Shown here: positions 50,577-60,812 of the stretch, piece after piece | Layout: the number at the start of each line of letters is the position of its first letter | Numbering within the stretch: the stretch's first letter is position 1 | Source of the DNA: Bacteroidales bacterium | GTDB lineage: Bacteria > Bacteroidota > Bacteroidia > Bacteroidales > UBA932 | Direction: 5' to 3' | NCBI GenBank assembly: GCA_017962025.1 | Contig: JAGCWD010000109.1 | Coordinates: forward strand, 1-64,000 | Length of the DNA: 64,000 bases | The notes under the pieces: model-generated | The model's input: only the letters and a program-made list of their open reading frames with translations | Told to the model about the DNA's origin: nothing | The model's database searches: none | Position numbers and translations under genes: made by a program

Positions 50577-52901
50577 TTAATTAATATTCGGAGTCTCCCA
50601 GACTTTGGTTTCCTTACAATGCACCATGGTGGATAGCCCACCGCAACTGATACGGAAATCACCTTCTTCAAGGCGCCAGCGGCCATCCCTTCCTACGAAG
50701 GCCAGGGAAGAGGCCGGAACTTCAAAGGTTATTTCCTTACTTTCCCCTGCCACCAGGTCCACTTTCGTGAAAGCCCTAAGCCTTTTCACGTCAGGTATGA
50801 TGCTGGCCACCAAATCACTGGAATAAAGCAGGACGGCTTCGCGGCCTGCACGCTCTCCCGTGTTCCTGACGGTCACTGAGAAACGAAGCATGTCCTCAGC
50901 AGTGAACGACGCTGGTCCAAGGCACTTTAAGTCTGTGAATGAATAATCAGTGTAACTCAACCCGAAGCCGAACGGCCACTGGACGTCCATGACGGCATCG
51001 TAATTATATTCACCATCCATCATTTCCCTGTGCTCCTGAACCTTGTAATCATAGGTGTGGAGGGCGTTGATGTGTTTTGAATATGTGAACGGAAGTTTCC
51101 CGCTGAAATTCTCTTCGCCCGAAAGAAGGGCGGCAAGTGCATCTCCCCCGAAATTACCCGGAAGCATGATGTCCACCACGGCCTTTACGAGCGGTTCTAT
51201 GTCACCTATGATCCTTGGACGGCCCTCGTTAAGGACAAGGATCACGGGCTTTCCGGTTCCTGCCAGGGCACGGACGAGGTCCTTCTGGTTCACGGAAAGA
51301 TTTAGGTCATCGATGTTGCCGGGGGTTTCGCAGTAGGAGTTCTCCCCCACGCATACCAGGATCACATCGGCTCCTCTTGCCGCAGTGACAGCCCTGCCTA
51401 TCTCCGGCTTGTTTTCCCGTTTCCAGTCGTTTACTGAAAGATCGTAGGTTACCCCAGGCTCATAAATAACGTTCCTGTCCCCGAAAGTGTTCCGCACGGC
51501 CTCCAGGATTGTATTGTACTGGGGAACATAGGAATCACCCTCTCCCTGCCAGGTGTAGGACCAGCCGCCGTTCAAAGTCCTTAGGCTGTTGGCATTGGGA
51601 CCAGCGACAAGGATCCTCTTCCCTTTGGCGATAGGAAGCACTCCTTCATTCTTGAGCAGGACTTCGGACTCGAGCGCTGCCCTATAAGAATCATTTGCGA
51701 ACTCCTTGCTGCCGAACTTGTCAAAAGCCTCGGTGTCCCAGACTGGATTATCGAAAAGGCCCGCCCTGTATTTCATGCGCAGGATCCTGCGAACCGCATC
51801 ATCGATCCGTGACATCGGAATCTCACCGGCCCGTGCAAGGTCAGCCAGGATCGTGCAGCACTCCTTGTCGTAAGGCTCCATTATCATGTCGATCCCGGCA
51901 TTGATGCCGATCTTTATCGCCTCCCTCTTGTCTGCGGCTATATGGTCTCTTTCATAAAGATTGTTCAAGTCTGACCAGTCAGTCACAATCATTCCGTCCC
52001 AAAGGGTCTCCTCTTTTGCCCAGCCTGTGAGAAGGGTCCTGTCGGAATGCAGGGGAATTCCATTGACCGACGAGGAATTGACCATGATGCTCAAGGCTCC
52101 GGACCGGAAACACGCCAGGAAAGGAGCAAAATACTTTTCCCTCAAATCATGCATAGGGATGTAGGCAGGAGTCCTGTCTTTGCCCGAATATGGCATGCTG
52201 TAGGCTATGAAACATTTCAGGTTGGCGACAACATGCTCCAAGTCAAGATGGTTGGGGTCGTCGCCCTGAAGCCCAAGGGTCTCCTCAACAGACATGACCG
52301 AGGCTAGATGGGCATCTTCTCCCCAGTCTTCCCAGATCCTTGGCCAACGCGGATCCCTTCCCAGGTCAACCGTAGGGGTGAATACCCACGGCACCATGGC
52401 TGCACGAGTCTCATAGGCTGTCACCTCCCCCATCCTTCTGGCGAAAGATGGATCAAATGTGGCGGCCAGGTTGATCTCATGAGGGAATATGGTTCCGTCG
52501 GTAAGATAATTCGCACCATGGACCATGTCCAGCCCGTAAATGCACGGAATTCCGATCTTCTCCATCGACTTCTCCTGAATCTGGCGGATCATGGCTGCCG
52601 TCTGCTCCCTGGAATGGGCACGGCCGTTCATGACATTCAGGATAGAACCAACCTTATATACCCCGAATATCTCGTCCATCTTGGCCGGGTCAAGGGCTTC
52701 ATGGGTGTCGTCTTCAAGGACGGAAATGGTGAGTTGGACCATCTGTCCGGCTTTTTCCTCCAAGGTCATCCCTTGCAGGGTCTTCTCTACCCTGGCCTCA
52801 AGGTCAACATCCCTGTAAGGAGAGACAGTGGTCTTGTCAGAGCAACACGAAAATAAAAAAAGCGTGATCGGCAAGAGGACGGCGGTGATGGTCTTATTCA
52901 T
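50577..52901 (-). CDS. Glycoside hydrolase family 3 beta-glucosidase-like lipoprotein
   Basis: 774 residues. Lipobox LPITLFLFSC (~19). N-terminal GH3 TIM barrel: GLDMVHGANYLTDGTIFPH, then KCFIAYSMP, and the nucleophile Asp in MIVTDWSDLNNLYERD (~310). Middle C-terminal alpha/beta domain with ILVAGPNANSLRTLNGGWSYTWQG and ILVLNEGRPRIIG, then a fibronectin-like end (FSVTVRNTGERAGREAVLLY). Cleaves beta-linked glucose or related residues. Overlaps the symporter gene by 8 bases, so the two are co-translated. Confidence 0.95.
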   Translation of the reverse strand: MNKTITAVLLPITLFLFSCCSDKTTVSPYRDVDLEARVEKTLQGMTLEEKAGQMVQLTISVLEDDTHEALDPAKMDEIFGVYKVGSILNVMNGRAHSREQTAAMIRQIQEKSMEKIGIPCIYGLDMVHGANYLTDGTIFPHEINLAATFDPSFARRMGEVTAYETRAAMVPWVFTPTVDLGRDPRWPRIWEDWGEDAHLASVMSVEETLGLQGDDPNHLDLEHVVANLKCFIAYSMPYSGKDRTPAYIPMHDLREKYFAPFLACFRSGALSIMVNSSSVNGIPLHSDRTLLTGWAKEETLWDGMIVTDWSDLNNLYERDHIAADKREAIKIGINAGIDMIMEPYDKECCTILADLARAGEIPMSRIDDAVRRILRMKYRAGLFDNPVWDTEAFDKFGSKEFANDSYRAALESEVLLKNEGVLPIAKGKRILVAGPNANSLRTLNGGWSYTWQGEGDSYVPQYNTILEAVRNTFGDRNVIYEPGVTYDLSVNDWKRENKPEIGRAVTAARGADVILVCVGENSYCETPGNIDDLNLSVNQKDLVRALAGTGKPVILVLNEGRPRIIGDIEPLVKAVVDIMLPGNFGGDALAALLSGEENFSGKLPFTYSKHINALHTYDYKVQEHREMMDGEYNYDAVMDVQWPFGFGLSYTDYSFTDLKCLGPASFTAEDMLRFSVTVRNTGERAGREAVLLYSSDLVASIIPDVKRLRAFTKVDLVAGESKEITFEVPASSLAFVGRDGRWRLEEGDFRISCGGLSTMVHCKETKVWETPNIN

Positions 52902-54336
52902 TTTTTATTCTTCTAACTACACAAGTAAGGCAGAAACCAACCAGGAAGATCGTGGTGGTGCCAAAGACTATTGTAAGGTATGAATGGATCGGGCATTGGA
53001 AGACCGGAAGACTCATCCATGCAATAACAAGGATTCCAGCAGCCACAGCGACAATTGAGGCTGTCCTGTCAGGTTTCCTGCACACAAGGGCCAGCAGGAA
53101 AAGTCCCAGCATCCCGCCGCTGAAGATGGATGAAAGTTTCCACCAGGCGTCCAGGACCCCATCGATCTTCTGCATGGCCAGACCGATAAGGATTCCCACA
53201 AGTCCGACGGCAGCGGAAGCCATATAGAGGACCCTCATCTGGGTTTTCTTCGAACCAGTTTCTTCCTTGCGGAACTTGCTGAAGAAATCCGTAAACACTA
53301 TGGTGGCCGACGAATTGATGCTCGTGGACACGGTGCTGATCCCGGCAGAGAAAAGGGCTGCAACCACAAGGCCTGTCAAACCGTCAGGGAGGCCATGGAC
53401 TATGAAATACGGGAAAACCTTGTCGCCTGAGATGCCTTCAGGCAGCAACCCTGGTTGAGCCGAATAGTAAGAAAACAGAGCCGTCCCGATATAGACAAAT
53501 AATAGAGAAACCGGAATGTAGAGAAGCCCCCCGAAGAGAGTCCCTTTTACCGCGTCCTTCGTGGACTTCGCGGTCATATAGCGCTGGATGTAGTTCTGGT
53601 CTATCCCGAAATTCTGAAGGTTGATAAATATTCCATATACCAGTACGACCCAGACCGTAGGTTCCCTAAGGGTCAGGCTGAAACTGCCTAAACTGAATTT
53701 GCCTGCATCGGCAGCTATCCTGAAAAGCTGGCCCGGCCCTTCCGGCATCCCGAATGTAAGGATCAGAGCACAGACCAGTGCACCTGCGATCAGGACTATT
53801 CCCTGAATAGCATCCGTCCAAACAACGGCGGAGATTCCGCCGAGCAGGGAAAAAAGCAATGTAAGGGCTCCGGTAACTATTATTATGGTACTGATGTCCC
53901 ATCCGAACATAGTGCTGATCGGGATTGCCAGCAGAAGCAGGATCGATCCCACCCTGCAGACCTGTGTCAGTAAATAGCAAAGAGCCACATAGCACCTGGC
54001 CCACCATCCGTAGCGGTCCTCCAGGAACTGGTAGGCGGAGACGCTTCCTATACCCCTATAGAGAGGAATGAATATCTTTGCGGCCAACCAGATGGCCAGA
54101 GGAATCGTCAGGCTGAAAATCAACTGGTTCCAGTTGCCGGAATACGACCCACCGGGAAGGCCCAGGAAGCTGATGGAACTGACGAAAGTGGCAAAGATGG
54201 ACATTCCGACCACCCAGGTCGGCACGTTGCCTTCTGCCTTGGTGAAGGCCGAGGCTCCGGAGCTGCTCCTTCGGAAGAAGCTGCAGCCGAAGAGCACCAC
54301 GGCCGCCAGGAAGGCAAAGAAGACAATTAAATCCAT
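52894..54336 (-). CDS. Sodium/solute symporter (SSS family)
   Basis: 480 residues with ~13 membrane segments (LIVFFAFLAAVVLFGCSFF first; FATFVSSISFLGLPGGSYSGNW; AALFSAGISTVSTSINSSATIVF). The last motif is the sodium-binding TM8-equivalent region. Substrate is probably a sugar released by the adjacent GH3 and GH5 enzymes. Related in sequence pattern to the symporter at 45491-47419 but with no N-terminal domain. Confidence 0.93.
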   Translation of the reverse strand: MDLIVFFAFLAAVVLFGCSFFRRSSSGASAFTKAEGNVPTWVVGMSIFATFVSSISFLGLPGGSYSGNWNQLIFSLTIPLAIWLAAKIFIPLYRGIGSVSAYQFLEDRYGWWARCYVALCYLLTQVCRVGSILLLLAIPISTMFGWDISTIIIVTGALTLLFSLLGGISAVVWTDAIQGIVLIAGALVCALILTFGMPEGPGQLFRIAADAGKFSLGSFSLTLREPTVWVVLVYGIFINLQNFGIDQNYIQRYMTAKSTKDAVKGTLFGGLLYIPVSLLFVYIGTALFSYYSAQPGLLPEGISGDKVFPYFIVHGLPDGLTGLVVAALFSAGISTVSTSINSSATIVFTDFFSKFRKEETGSKKTQMRVLYMASAAVGLVGILIGLAMQKIDGVLDAWWKLSSIFSGGMLGLFLLALVCRKPDRTASIVAVAAGILVIAWMSLPVFQCPIHSYLTIVFGTTTIFLVGFCLTCVVRRIKNE

Positions 54337-54345
54337 GAAATGACT

Positions 54346-56376
54346 CTAGAAAAGGAAATGCAGTTTCTCGGGCAGACGGGTGTAGTCGTAGATACGGACA
54401 TAGTCCATTCCGAAGATCCGGACCTGACTGTCGTTGCCACCGTCATCGAAATCATCTCCGACAAACAAAACCTGGTCCTCTGTGTAGCCTCTTTCAGCAG
54501 CGTATTTCATCACCGCATCATACTTGTTGTACTCCTTGGGAGTGATGTCAAAAGAGGTTGTTCCACCGATGAACACCGAGTAATCCTTGAATATCTCCAT
54601 CACCTCGGGATACATCCTGCGTCTTTTCATCTTGTCAGGATCAAAAACCAATTTGTCAGCCTGGTCGGCCTTGGTTCCCAGAAGGGCGAAAGTGACCATT
54701 CCGGACTCATGGTACTCGTTACCATCTCCCTTGAAAGATGTAAAACCGTATTTCTTGCGGAGCTCCATGCACTTTTCGTCAAAAAAGTTCCGGTCCACCG
54801 GAGACTTCTCCTCGCGGACAATCTTGAACTCTCCATCAACTATCCGGCTTTCCTCCATTCCATAATTACCAACTATGGTAATAGGATACTCTCCCATCTG
54901 GTTGTAAATTCTCTTGCAGTTGCCGGCTCCGGCCATAATGATTTCATATCTGGTGGCAAGAGTGTCAAGAACTGCCCTGTTGGCATCGCTCAAAGGCTGT
55001 TTGTGCTGTGTAAGGGTACCGTCCAGATCAAAAGCTATAAGTTTTTTCGTCTGCCGCCACTTCCCTTCGTCCGGGAACAAGGGCGCGGCCTCTATCAGTA
55101 TTCCCTGGTTGGAAGACACGACACATTCGCACCAGCCTTCAGAATCCCACTTCATAGGAAGATAGCCATCGCCGCCCCTGACGCTGATTTCGCGGCCGGG
55201 AGCCTTGAAACGAAGGATGTGCTTCTTGGGGGCCTTGTCGTAAGGATCGTCAGCGACACACACGAAGAGGGCCTTCCCCGATCCTCCGTCCCTTGCCTCC
55301 ATCTCTCCCACAATCAGGGGACAACCGGCAGAAAGGTCGGTGAATATCTCATCGCCATACACCTTGACGCTCTTCTCTCCTGAACCTTCAAGCATCTTCG
55401 TTCCCTCGAAGCCCACGAAGGTAGTCGATCTCCGGATGTACTTCATGTAATCCCTGCCAAGGGAATGCAGTTCAGCATTGACTTTCTTGAGCTTTTCGTA
55501 CTGTTGAGTCTTTACTCCCTTTTCATCGACCACCTGGTTGTTCCACCAACCTGCCGTGTAACATGCCCAAGTGAGGTTCTCTGCCCCGAAGGAAAGAGCT
55601 GAATAAGCTTGAAAACGGAGTTCATTCTCAGTTATCCAGACCTTCGGATCATAGCTGTTCACCTGGACCGTCACCCACATTCCGCGACCGGTCTTCAGGC
55701 AGGCATCTGAAACCGTACGAAGATTGGCGTAGTCCTTGGCTACACCTATATTCTTGTAGTAGAAGTCATAGGAGATGTAGTCGGCAGGAACATATTCACA
55801 GTACTTCTTTATGTGTTCGTCATAGGTAGCGGTCCCGAGCTGGCTCTTGGTCTGGGCTGCAGTGTTCTGGGAAACCGAGGCGTAGTTCGGATAGAGGTTA
55901 AGGAACGCAAATTGGTTCGGGAACAATTCCTCCACCTTGGCCATTACCTTGCCATAATAAGGGAAATCCAGAGCAGAAGGTTCATCGCCGATATCTATTC
56001 CCCAGATCGCAGGATGGTCCTTGAAGGAAGCCGCAGCCTCTTCATATTTTGAAAGAGGGTTGGTCTTTTCAAGCTTTCCGGCATTGTCGCCGTCTCCGCC
56101 CCACCAGCCGGGGACTATTCCGCTTACAATCGCCCCGACACCATACTTGCTGAAAAGATCCAGGGATGGCCGGTCGTCTTCCATGCAAATCACGAAATCA
56201 ACTCCGCAGTCCGCCAAATCCTTGATATGGGCTTCAGTCCGGGCATATGGACGAAGATGATAGACTCCTATGTTCAACCGGGACCGATCCATCCGGCCCG
56301 GCTTTGTAACGAAATCCTGGGCAAAGACATTGGACACCAATGTCAATGCCGCCAGTATAAAAAACAACCTTTTCAT
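54346..56376 (-). CDS. Exported TIM-barrel GH-like domain fused to phosphomannomutase-like HAD phosphatase
   Basis: 676 residues in one open frame. Signal peptide MKRLFFILAALTLVSNVFAQ. The first ~430 residues form a TIM-barrel-like glycosidase domain: DCGVDFVICMEDDRPSL, IWGIDIGDEPSALDFPYYGK (likely acid Glu), YISYDFYYKNIG and ENLTWACYTAGWW. From ~450 there is a HAD-IIB domain of phosphomannomutase type: LIAFDLDGTLTQHKQPLS, GNYGMEESRIVDGEF, GGTTSFDITPKEYNKYDAV and LFVGDDFDDGG. Both halves look intact. HAD phosphatases normally work in the cytosol, so this exported fusion is odd. Confidence 0.8.
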   Translation of the reverse strand: MKRLFFILAALTLVSNVFAQDFVTKPGRMDRSRLNIGVYHLRPYARTEAHIKDLADCGVDFVICMEDDRPSLDLFSKYGVGAIVSGIVPGWWGGDGDNAGKLEKTNPLSKYEEAAASFKDHPAIWGIDIGDEPSALDFPYYGKVMAKVEELFPNQFAFLNLYPNYASVSQNTAAQTKSQLGTATYDEHIKKYCEYVPADYISYDFYYKNIGVAKDYANLRTVSDACLKTGRGMWVTVQVNSYDPKVWITENELRFQAYSALSFGAENLTWACYTAGWWNNQVVDEKGVKTQQYEKLKKVNAELHSLGRDYMKYIRRSTTFVGFEGTKMLEGSGEKSVKVYGDEIFTDLSAGCPLIVGEMEARDGGSGKALFVCVADDPYDKAPKKHILRFKAPGREISVRGGDGYLPMKWDSEGWCECVVSSNQGILIEAAPLFPDEGKWRQTKKLIAFDLDGTLTQHKQPLSDANRAVLDTLATRYEIIMAGAGNCKRIYNQMGEYPITIVGNYGMEESRIVDGEFKIVREEKSPVDRNFFDEKCMELRKKYGFTSFKGDGNEYHESGMVTFALLGTKADQADKLVFDPDKMKRRRMYPEVMEIFKDYSVFIGGTTSFDITPKEYNKYDAVMKYAAERGYTEDQVLFVGDDFDDGGNDSQVRIFGMDYVRIYDYTRLPEKLHFLF

Positions 56377-56428
56377 GCTATAAAGTTAGCAAAAAAAGGT
56401 TGTCTTAAAGAAAAAACCGGACGTCAAA

Positions 56429-58315
56429 TCACGGGAACACTATATCCTTCGGCTTTGCCAGGTAACCGCCCTCGTTGAAATGCTGGTTGTCGGGAAGTTC
56501 TATGTCAGTACGTGCAGCTCCCTTAGTCATCAAGGCCTTCAACTCAGGAAGGTAGTGCTGATAAACACCCCTGGGGGTTGTGCCCTTTTCTTTGCAGATG
56601 CTCGCCGCCATTCCGACAACTTCTCCCATCATGGCCCCGGTACGCATGAGGCGTGTGGAACCAAGGGTTACATGGGTTGTGGAAATGTCGCGCCCCGCCA
56701 TGAACAAGTTATCTATATTCCTTGAATAAAGGCACCTGTATGGCGCTGCGTAAGGATAAATCAGATTGCTCTTGGTAGCCGCCTTGAACTCGTTGCCGGG
56801 GAAATTGACGGTGTTCTCAGGGTCCGGGAAATGGAGGTCGAAGTGCCAGCTCAGGGTGAACGAGGCATCCTCGTGGAAGACCTGTTTGTCAACGTCATCC
56901 TGCTTGAGGATGTAATCTCCCATCAGCCTGCGGGACTCCCTCTTGCCGGCGACATACGCGACCCAACCGAGCGAGCGGTTCGCATATTCCGCCTTGCCTG
57001 AATAATGGTTCTTCAGGAAACTCCAGTTGGAATATACGACCAGAAGGCCGTAATCCCTGATCCGCTCGAAGTCCCAGATCTGGTCGCGGTTCATGCCGGT
57101 CTCCCAGGTCCATTCTCCCATCTTGACCTTCTCACAGTTCTCCTCGGTGAACTTTACACCGTATTCGAACTCCGGGAAAGCGGATTTCTTGGCATCCTCG
57201 ACACTGTACCATTGGACAGAAGAGCCCATCGTCAGCTTATCTCCCTTCTCAGGTGCAAGGGCCTCTCCGTACTCATCCTTGCCCTCACGTCCCATCATCC
57301 AGTCGGCTCCGGCCATGTAGCCCAGGTTGGCGTCTCCGGTGCAGTCTGCGAACATAGGGGCCTTAAGCAGGAGTTCCTCTCCGGACTCGATGTTCCTGAT
57401 AACCACGGATGCTATCCTGGATCCATCCATGTTGACTTTGACAGCACGGAAATTAGGCAGGTATGTCAGTCCTTCTTGACCACGGATGAAAGCTTCTTTC
57501 TTTTCATCCTCGTAATTGGAGGCGGGCTGGGCATTGCCACCCTTGGAATGGCCGAACTCGCGCAGCATACGTCCGAGTGCAGGATACGGTCCCATCTCGA
57601 TATGCCCTCCGAGGTGAACACGGATTTCAGAGGAATTGTTCCCTCCGGCAATCGGACGGTCGTTTACAAGTGCGACCTTGCAACCGAAACGTGCTGCGGA
57701 GACAGCTGCACACATTCCTGCCACACCTCCTCCTATCACCACGAAATCATATTCACCACCGTCGGAAGGATTCACAGGGAGGGCTCCCACCTGACGGCGG
57801 AATGCCTCCAGTGCACCCTTGTCGGCAGGAGGGACGTTCCCTACATCCTTCGCGAGCCATACTGCATCGCAACGACCGTCAAATCCGGTCATGTCAGACA
57901 ATGCCAGCACGCGGGAACCGGTTTTAAGTCTAGTGTTGCCTGCATACTGCCAGCACCAGCGGTCCTTGGCGGTACCGAGGATACTCTTCAGCGGCTTGCC
58001 GTCGATCTTGACCCTGAATGCACCAGGGCCGACGGCATCTGTCCACGGAGAAGTCCAGTTGTAACTGCGCACCCATACGTGATACACTCCGGGATCAGTA
58101 ATCTCGACAACCGTCGAGGCATCCTGGACCGGTGTGCCCATGCCGTGAGCTATCAGATATGGCGAACCCATGATATCCATGAACTGCTGGTCAACCGACC
58201 AACCTCCCTTGGATGCGAAGTTCTCGGCCTCGACGAAGATACCGTCACCGGTTTGGGAGAAAGTCGGAAGAACTGCAATCAGTGTTGCAGAAAGAATCGA
58301 TAATACTTTCTTCAT
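56429..58315 (-). CDS. Exported FAD-dependent oxidoreductase with N-terminal CBM-like domain
   Basis: 628 residues. Signal peptide MKKVLSILSATLIAVLPTFSQ. Residues ~25-165 form a beta-sandwich (FVEAENFASKGGWSVDQQF; GVYHVWVRSYNWTSPW) like golvesin/CBM-type modules. Then a FAD-binding Rossmann fold: FVVIGGGVAGMCAAVSAARFG (~190-210), DRPIAGGNNSSEIR, and MFADCTGDANLGYMAGAD, ending LFMAGRDISTTHVTLGSTRLMRT. Family FAD_oxidored. Such exported enzymes may oxidise sugars or glycosides (for instance at C3); the substrate is not known. 18 bases downstream of the propeller lipoprotein gene. Confidence 0.88.
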   Translation of the reverse strand: MKKVLSILSATLIAVLPTFSQTGDGIFVEAENFASKGGWSVDQQFMDIMGSPYLIAHGMGTPVQDASTVVEITDPGVYHVWVRSYNWTSPWTDAVGPGAFRVKIDGKPLKSILGTAKDRWCWQYAGNTRLKTGSRVLALSDMTGFDGRCDAVWLAKDVGNVPPADKGALEAFRRQVGALPVNPSDGGEYDFVVIGGGVAGMCAAVSAARFGCKVALVNDRPIAGGNNSSEIRVHLGGHIEMGPYPALGRMLREFGHSKGGNAQPASNYEDEKKEAFIRGQEGLTYLPNFRAVKVNMDGSRIASVVIRNIESGEELLLKAPMFADCTGDANLGYMAGADWMMGREGKDEYGEALAPEKGDKLTMGSSVQWYSVEDAKKSAFPEFEYGVKFTEENCEKVKMGEWTWETGMNRDQIWDFERIRDYGLLVVYSNWSFLKNHYSGKAEYANRSLGWVAYVAGKRESRRLMGDYILKQDDVDKQVFHEDASFTLSWHFDLHFPDPENTVNFPGNEFKAATKSNLIYPYAAPYRCLYSRNIDNLFMAGRDISTTHVTLGSTRLMRTGAMMGEVVGMAASICKEKGTTPRGVYQHYLPELKALMTKGAARTDIELPDNQHFNEGGYLAKPKDIVFP

Positions 58316-58333
58316 ATGGCTGGAACTTATTAT

Positions 58334-60808
58334 TTACCTATACTCAAAAAGTGCTGTCGCCTTGGTGTCGTGGTCAACAGCCAGCCTTATCCACCTGGCC
58401 TGGAAAGCGGCGGGGAAACGATGCTCCACGGTATCTCCAGGCTTGACCTCGAAGTCGGCGTAATGGAACCACTGTCCGTCACCGGTAGGGTCGACCTCGA
58501 CAGTGAATGTCACGTCACCGGAAGAGCGGTGGGATATGGCCATTTCGCGCTTGTCATAGAAACCGATCAGGAAGGGGTCTGAACATTCTCCTGCCTTGAC
58601 CTCAGTCTCCACCCACGGGCCTCCGTGTCCGGTAGGCTTGCCGAGTTTCCAAAGGTCATCGATGACTCCGGCCCACACTGCCGCCTTGCCATCCTCTGAG
58701 AACACTACGTGAGGGTTGCCCTTTGCAGCCTTGTGGTCAATCCCTGTCATAACCAGCATTCCACGGTAGGAAGCATAGTCATTGATGCCAAACTTATGGG
58801 AAGCGACGGGGCGTACCTTGGCATAGCCATCGGCATTTTCCGCAGGTAGTTCATAGAATGTCCCCGCAAGGGACAGGAGGTCCCTTTCGGTCGCCACCTC
58901 GCGGCAAAGCCTCAAGGCACCTTCCTCTATCTTGGAGCCATACCTGTCATCGCCAAGGGGCAGCCTCCAGCGACGGTTCTGGACATCCACGATCAAGATG
59001 GAGCCTTCCTCTACCTCGACCACGTCAGTGGGGATTTCGAACTTGTCGTGGATATAGTCAGCCATTTCGGCATCATCCTTGGCGGCAAAGTCCATGTTGC
59101 CGTCGATTTCATAGTATTTCTCTCCGTCGGCTGTCTTAGCCAGGACACCAAGCGCCCTGCGCTGGTCCGGCAGCCCGTAAAGATAGCCTTGGAAGTCGTT
59201 GTCCTTCCTGACGGAGGCAAGTCCTGCGAAAATAGGATCAGGGGTCGTACCGCGGGTCTCGGCCTGTGCGAACACAAAAGTCAGGTCTGCCTTGATGTCG
59301 GCCGAGCTGACGGTCCTGATCCAAACGGCATCCTGGGATGCTTCGAAGGGAACGAACACCGACTCTTCCGCTCCGACTTCAACCTTGCAGAGCTCAGTCC
59401 AAGAGCCATTCCCGGACTTGTCAACCTCGAAAGTGACAGTGGTGGGGGCCTTTGAACGGTTCGCAACCCAGGCGCAACGATTGTCCCATCCGTTGAACAG
59501 GAACGGATCCGAAGGCACGCCGGCTTTCACGTCATCCTTCAGCCAGACCGAACCGCCGGCAGTCGTAGGACCTACGTGGTCGGGCTGGTCGTAAGGAGTG
59601 AACCAGATATTGGAATTGGATTGCCCTGGACCGCCGATACGGCCTTTCTGCTTGCGCTTGTTCAGGAACTCGCTCTGTGCGGAGTCGTCGCAGCCGAAGA
59701 CCAAGCGTCCGTTCCACTCGGTGAAGTCGGCGATGACCTTGAGGTAGGCTCCCCTCGGGCGGATGCCTGCCGAGTTGGAGGTCGTGAACGTCTCCGGGAA
59801 ATGCCAGAACATGCCATGCATGGTCATCAAGTATTCCGGGGCAGCCCTTTCAGGGGCGACATTCCGTATCCTCGGCCATTCGGTATTCCAGCCGTGAGCA
59901 CCGTCATAGGCGTGGCTGGCCTTAGGTAGACGGTAATAACTCCAACCTTTGTCAGGCTCCCTGACAGCAAGGATAACAGACTTGTAGTCCCAGCCAAGCG
60001 ACCAGATAGGATCGGTCGCTGGAGAAGGATTGCCGTGGATTCCTCCGGGACCGGTTATTTCGGTGAACTGGTTGCGGCGGACAAGGTTCCAGTCCTTGCC
60101 GTCCCACTCTACCAAAGCGCCTGAAGGGATGTCGAACTGCTTCTGCGCAAGTTCTCCCTCTTCACCGTTATTGGAATAAACCGCAACTCCCTGACCTGAA
60201 TAGAAACCCTTTCCGTGGTAACCGGGGAACATCGTGCAAAGATCGCCGGTGAATCCCTCCTTCCGCTTCTGGTTTCCGTCCTTGTACAGCTCTATACCAT
60301 CAAGGGTATGGACGTCGATGTCGTAGAAACCGGCTTCCATGGATGCATAGAGTATGCGGTTCTCAGGATCGGTCAGGTGCGCCGCCAGACCGGTAGGACG
60401 CCCGGGGAACTTCTCGTAAGAAAGGACCCGCACATTCTTGTCGGCATCGATTGCATAAGGGCCGATAAATAGCTGGTTCGAGGCGTCATGGATCATCCTG
60501 TCGGCAGGAGTACCTCCTATACTCTCGGGGCGGACGACCTGCTCCAGGGACGGAGTGACCTGATATAGCTTGTCATCAGACCCGAAAGGCTCATGGGGTG
60601 AATACGACACCACCCAGAGATCTCCTTGCCACGGGACTACAGCACCCGTACCGCACTCTCCCTGGGAATTATAGTAAGCGAGGTGAGGATAGATGCCGCT
60701 GAAGCATTTATAGCCGGTCTCATCCACCGCGGAAGGCGCCTTCGGGGAGCAGGCAGCGGCGGCTACGAGAGCCGCCACAACCATGAATGATTTTAAGATA
60801 CTCAGCAT
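58334..60808 (-). CDS. Large exported propeller-type lipoprotein of unknown function
   Basis: 824 residues. Lipobox LVAAAACS (~20). The first ~350 residues have propeller-like turns (AVVPWQGDLWVVSYSPHEP; RMIHDASNQLFIGPY; NRILYASMEAGFYDIDV). The second part alternates beta-sandwich segments of the type FLFNGWDNRCAWVANRSKAP, SGNGSWTELCKVEV and DGQWFHYADFEVKPGD. The same motif 'SDPFLxxxxDxR/K' occurs twice, indicating an internal duplication. Probably binds or cleaves a glycan. It is the first gene of the second glycan locus, right after the SusD remnant. Confidence 0.7.
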   Translation of the reverse strand: MLSILKSFMVVAALVAAAACSPKAPSAVDETGYKCFSGIYPHLAYYNSQGECGTGAVVPWQGDLWVVSYSPHEPFGSDDKLYQVTPSLEQVVRPESIGGTPADRMIHDASNQLFIGPYAIDADKNVRVLSYEKFPGRPTGLAAHLTDPENRILYASMEAGFYDIDVHTLDGIELYKDGNQKRKEGFTGDLCTMFPGYHGKGFYSGQGVAVYSNNGEEGELAQKQFDIPSGALVEWDGKDWNLVRRNQFTEITGPGGIHGNPSPATDPIWSLGWDYKSVILAVREPDKGWSYYRLPKASHAYDGAHGWNTEWPRIRNVAPERAAPEYLMTMHGMFWHFPETFTTSNSAGIRPRGAYLKVIADFTEWNGRLVFGCDDSAQSEFLNKRKQKGRIGGPGQSNSNIWFTPYDQPDHVGPTTAGGSVWLKDDVKAGVPSDPFLFNGWDNRCAWVANRSKAPTTVTFEVDKSGNGSWTELCKVEVGAEESVFVPFEASQDAVWIRTVSSADIKADLTFVFAQAETRGTTPDPIFAGLASVRKDNDFQGYLYGLPDQRRALGVLAKTADGEKYYEIDGNMDFAAKDDAEMADYIHDKFEIPTDVVEVEEGSILIVDVQNRRWRLPLGDDRYGSKIEEGALRLCREVATERDLLSLAGTFYELPAENADGYAKVRPVASHKFGINDYASYRGMLVMTGIDHKAAKGNPHVVFSEDGKAAVWAGVIDDLWKLGKPTGHGGPWVETEVKAGECSDPFLIGFYDKREMAISHRSSGDVTFTVEVDPTGDGQWFHYADFEVKPGDTVEHRFPAAFQARWIRLAVDHDTKATALFEYR

Positions 60809-60812
60809 ACTA

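Noticed and set aside
54340..55383. 347-codon plus-strand ORF
   Set aside because: Antisense to the HAD/GH fusion gene, which has complete HAD motifs.
57005..58303. 432-codon plus-strand ORF
   Set aside because: Lies fully antisense to the FAD oxidoreductase, which has clear motifs; the antisense product shows no recognisable domain.
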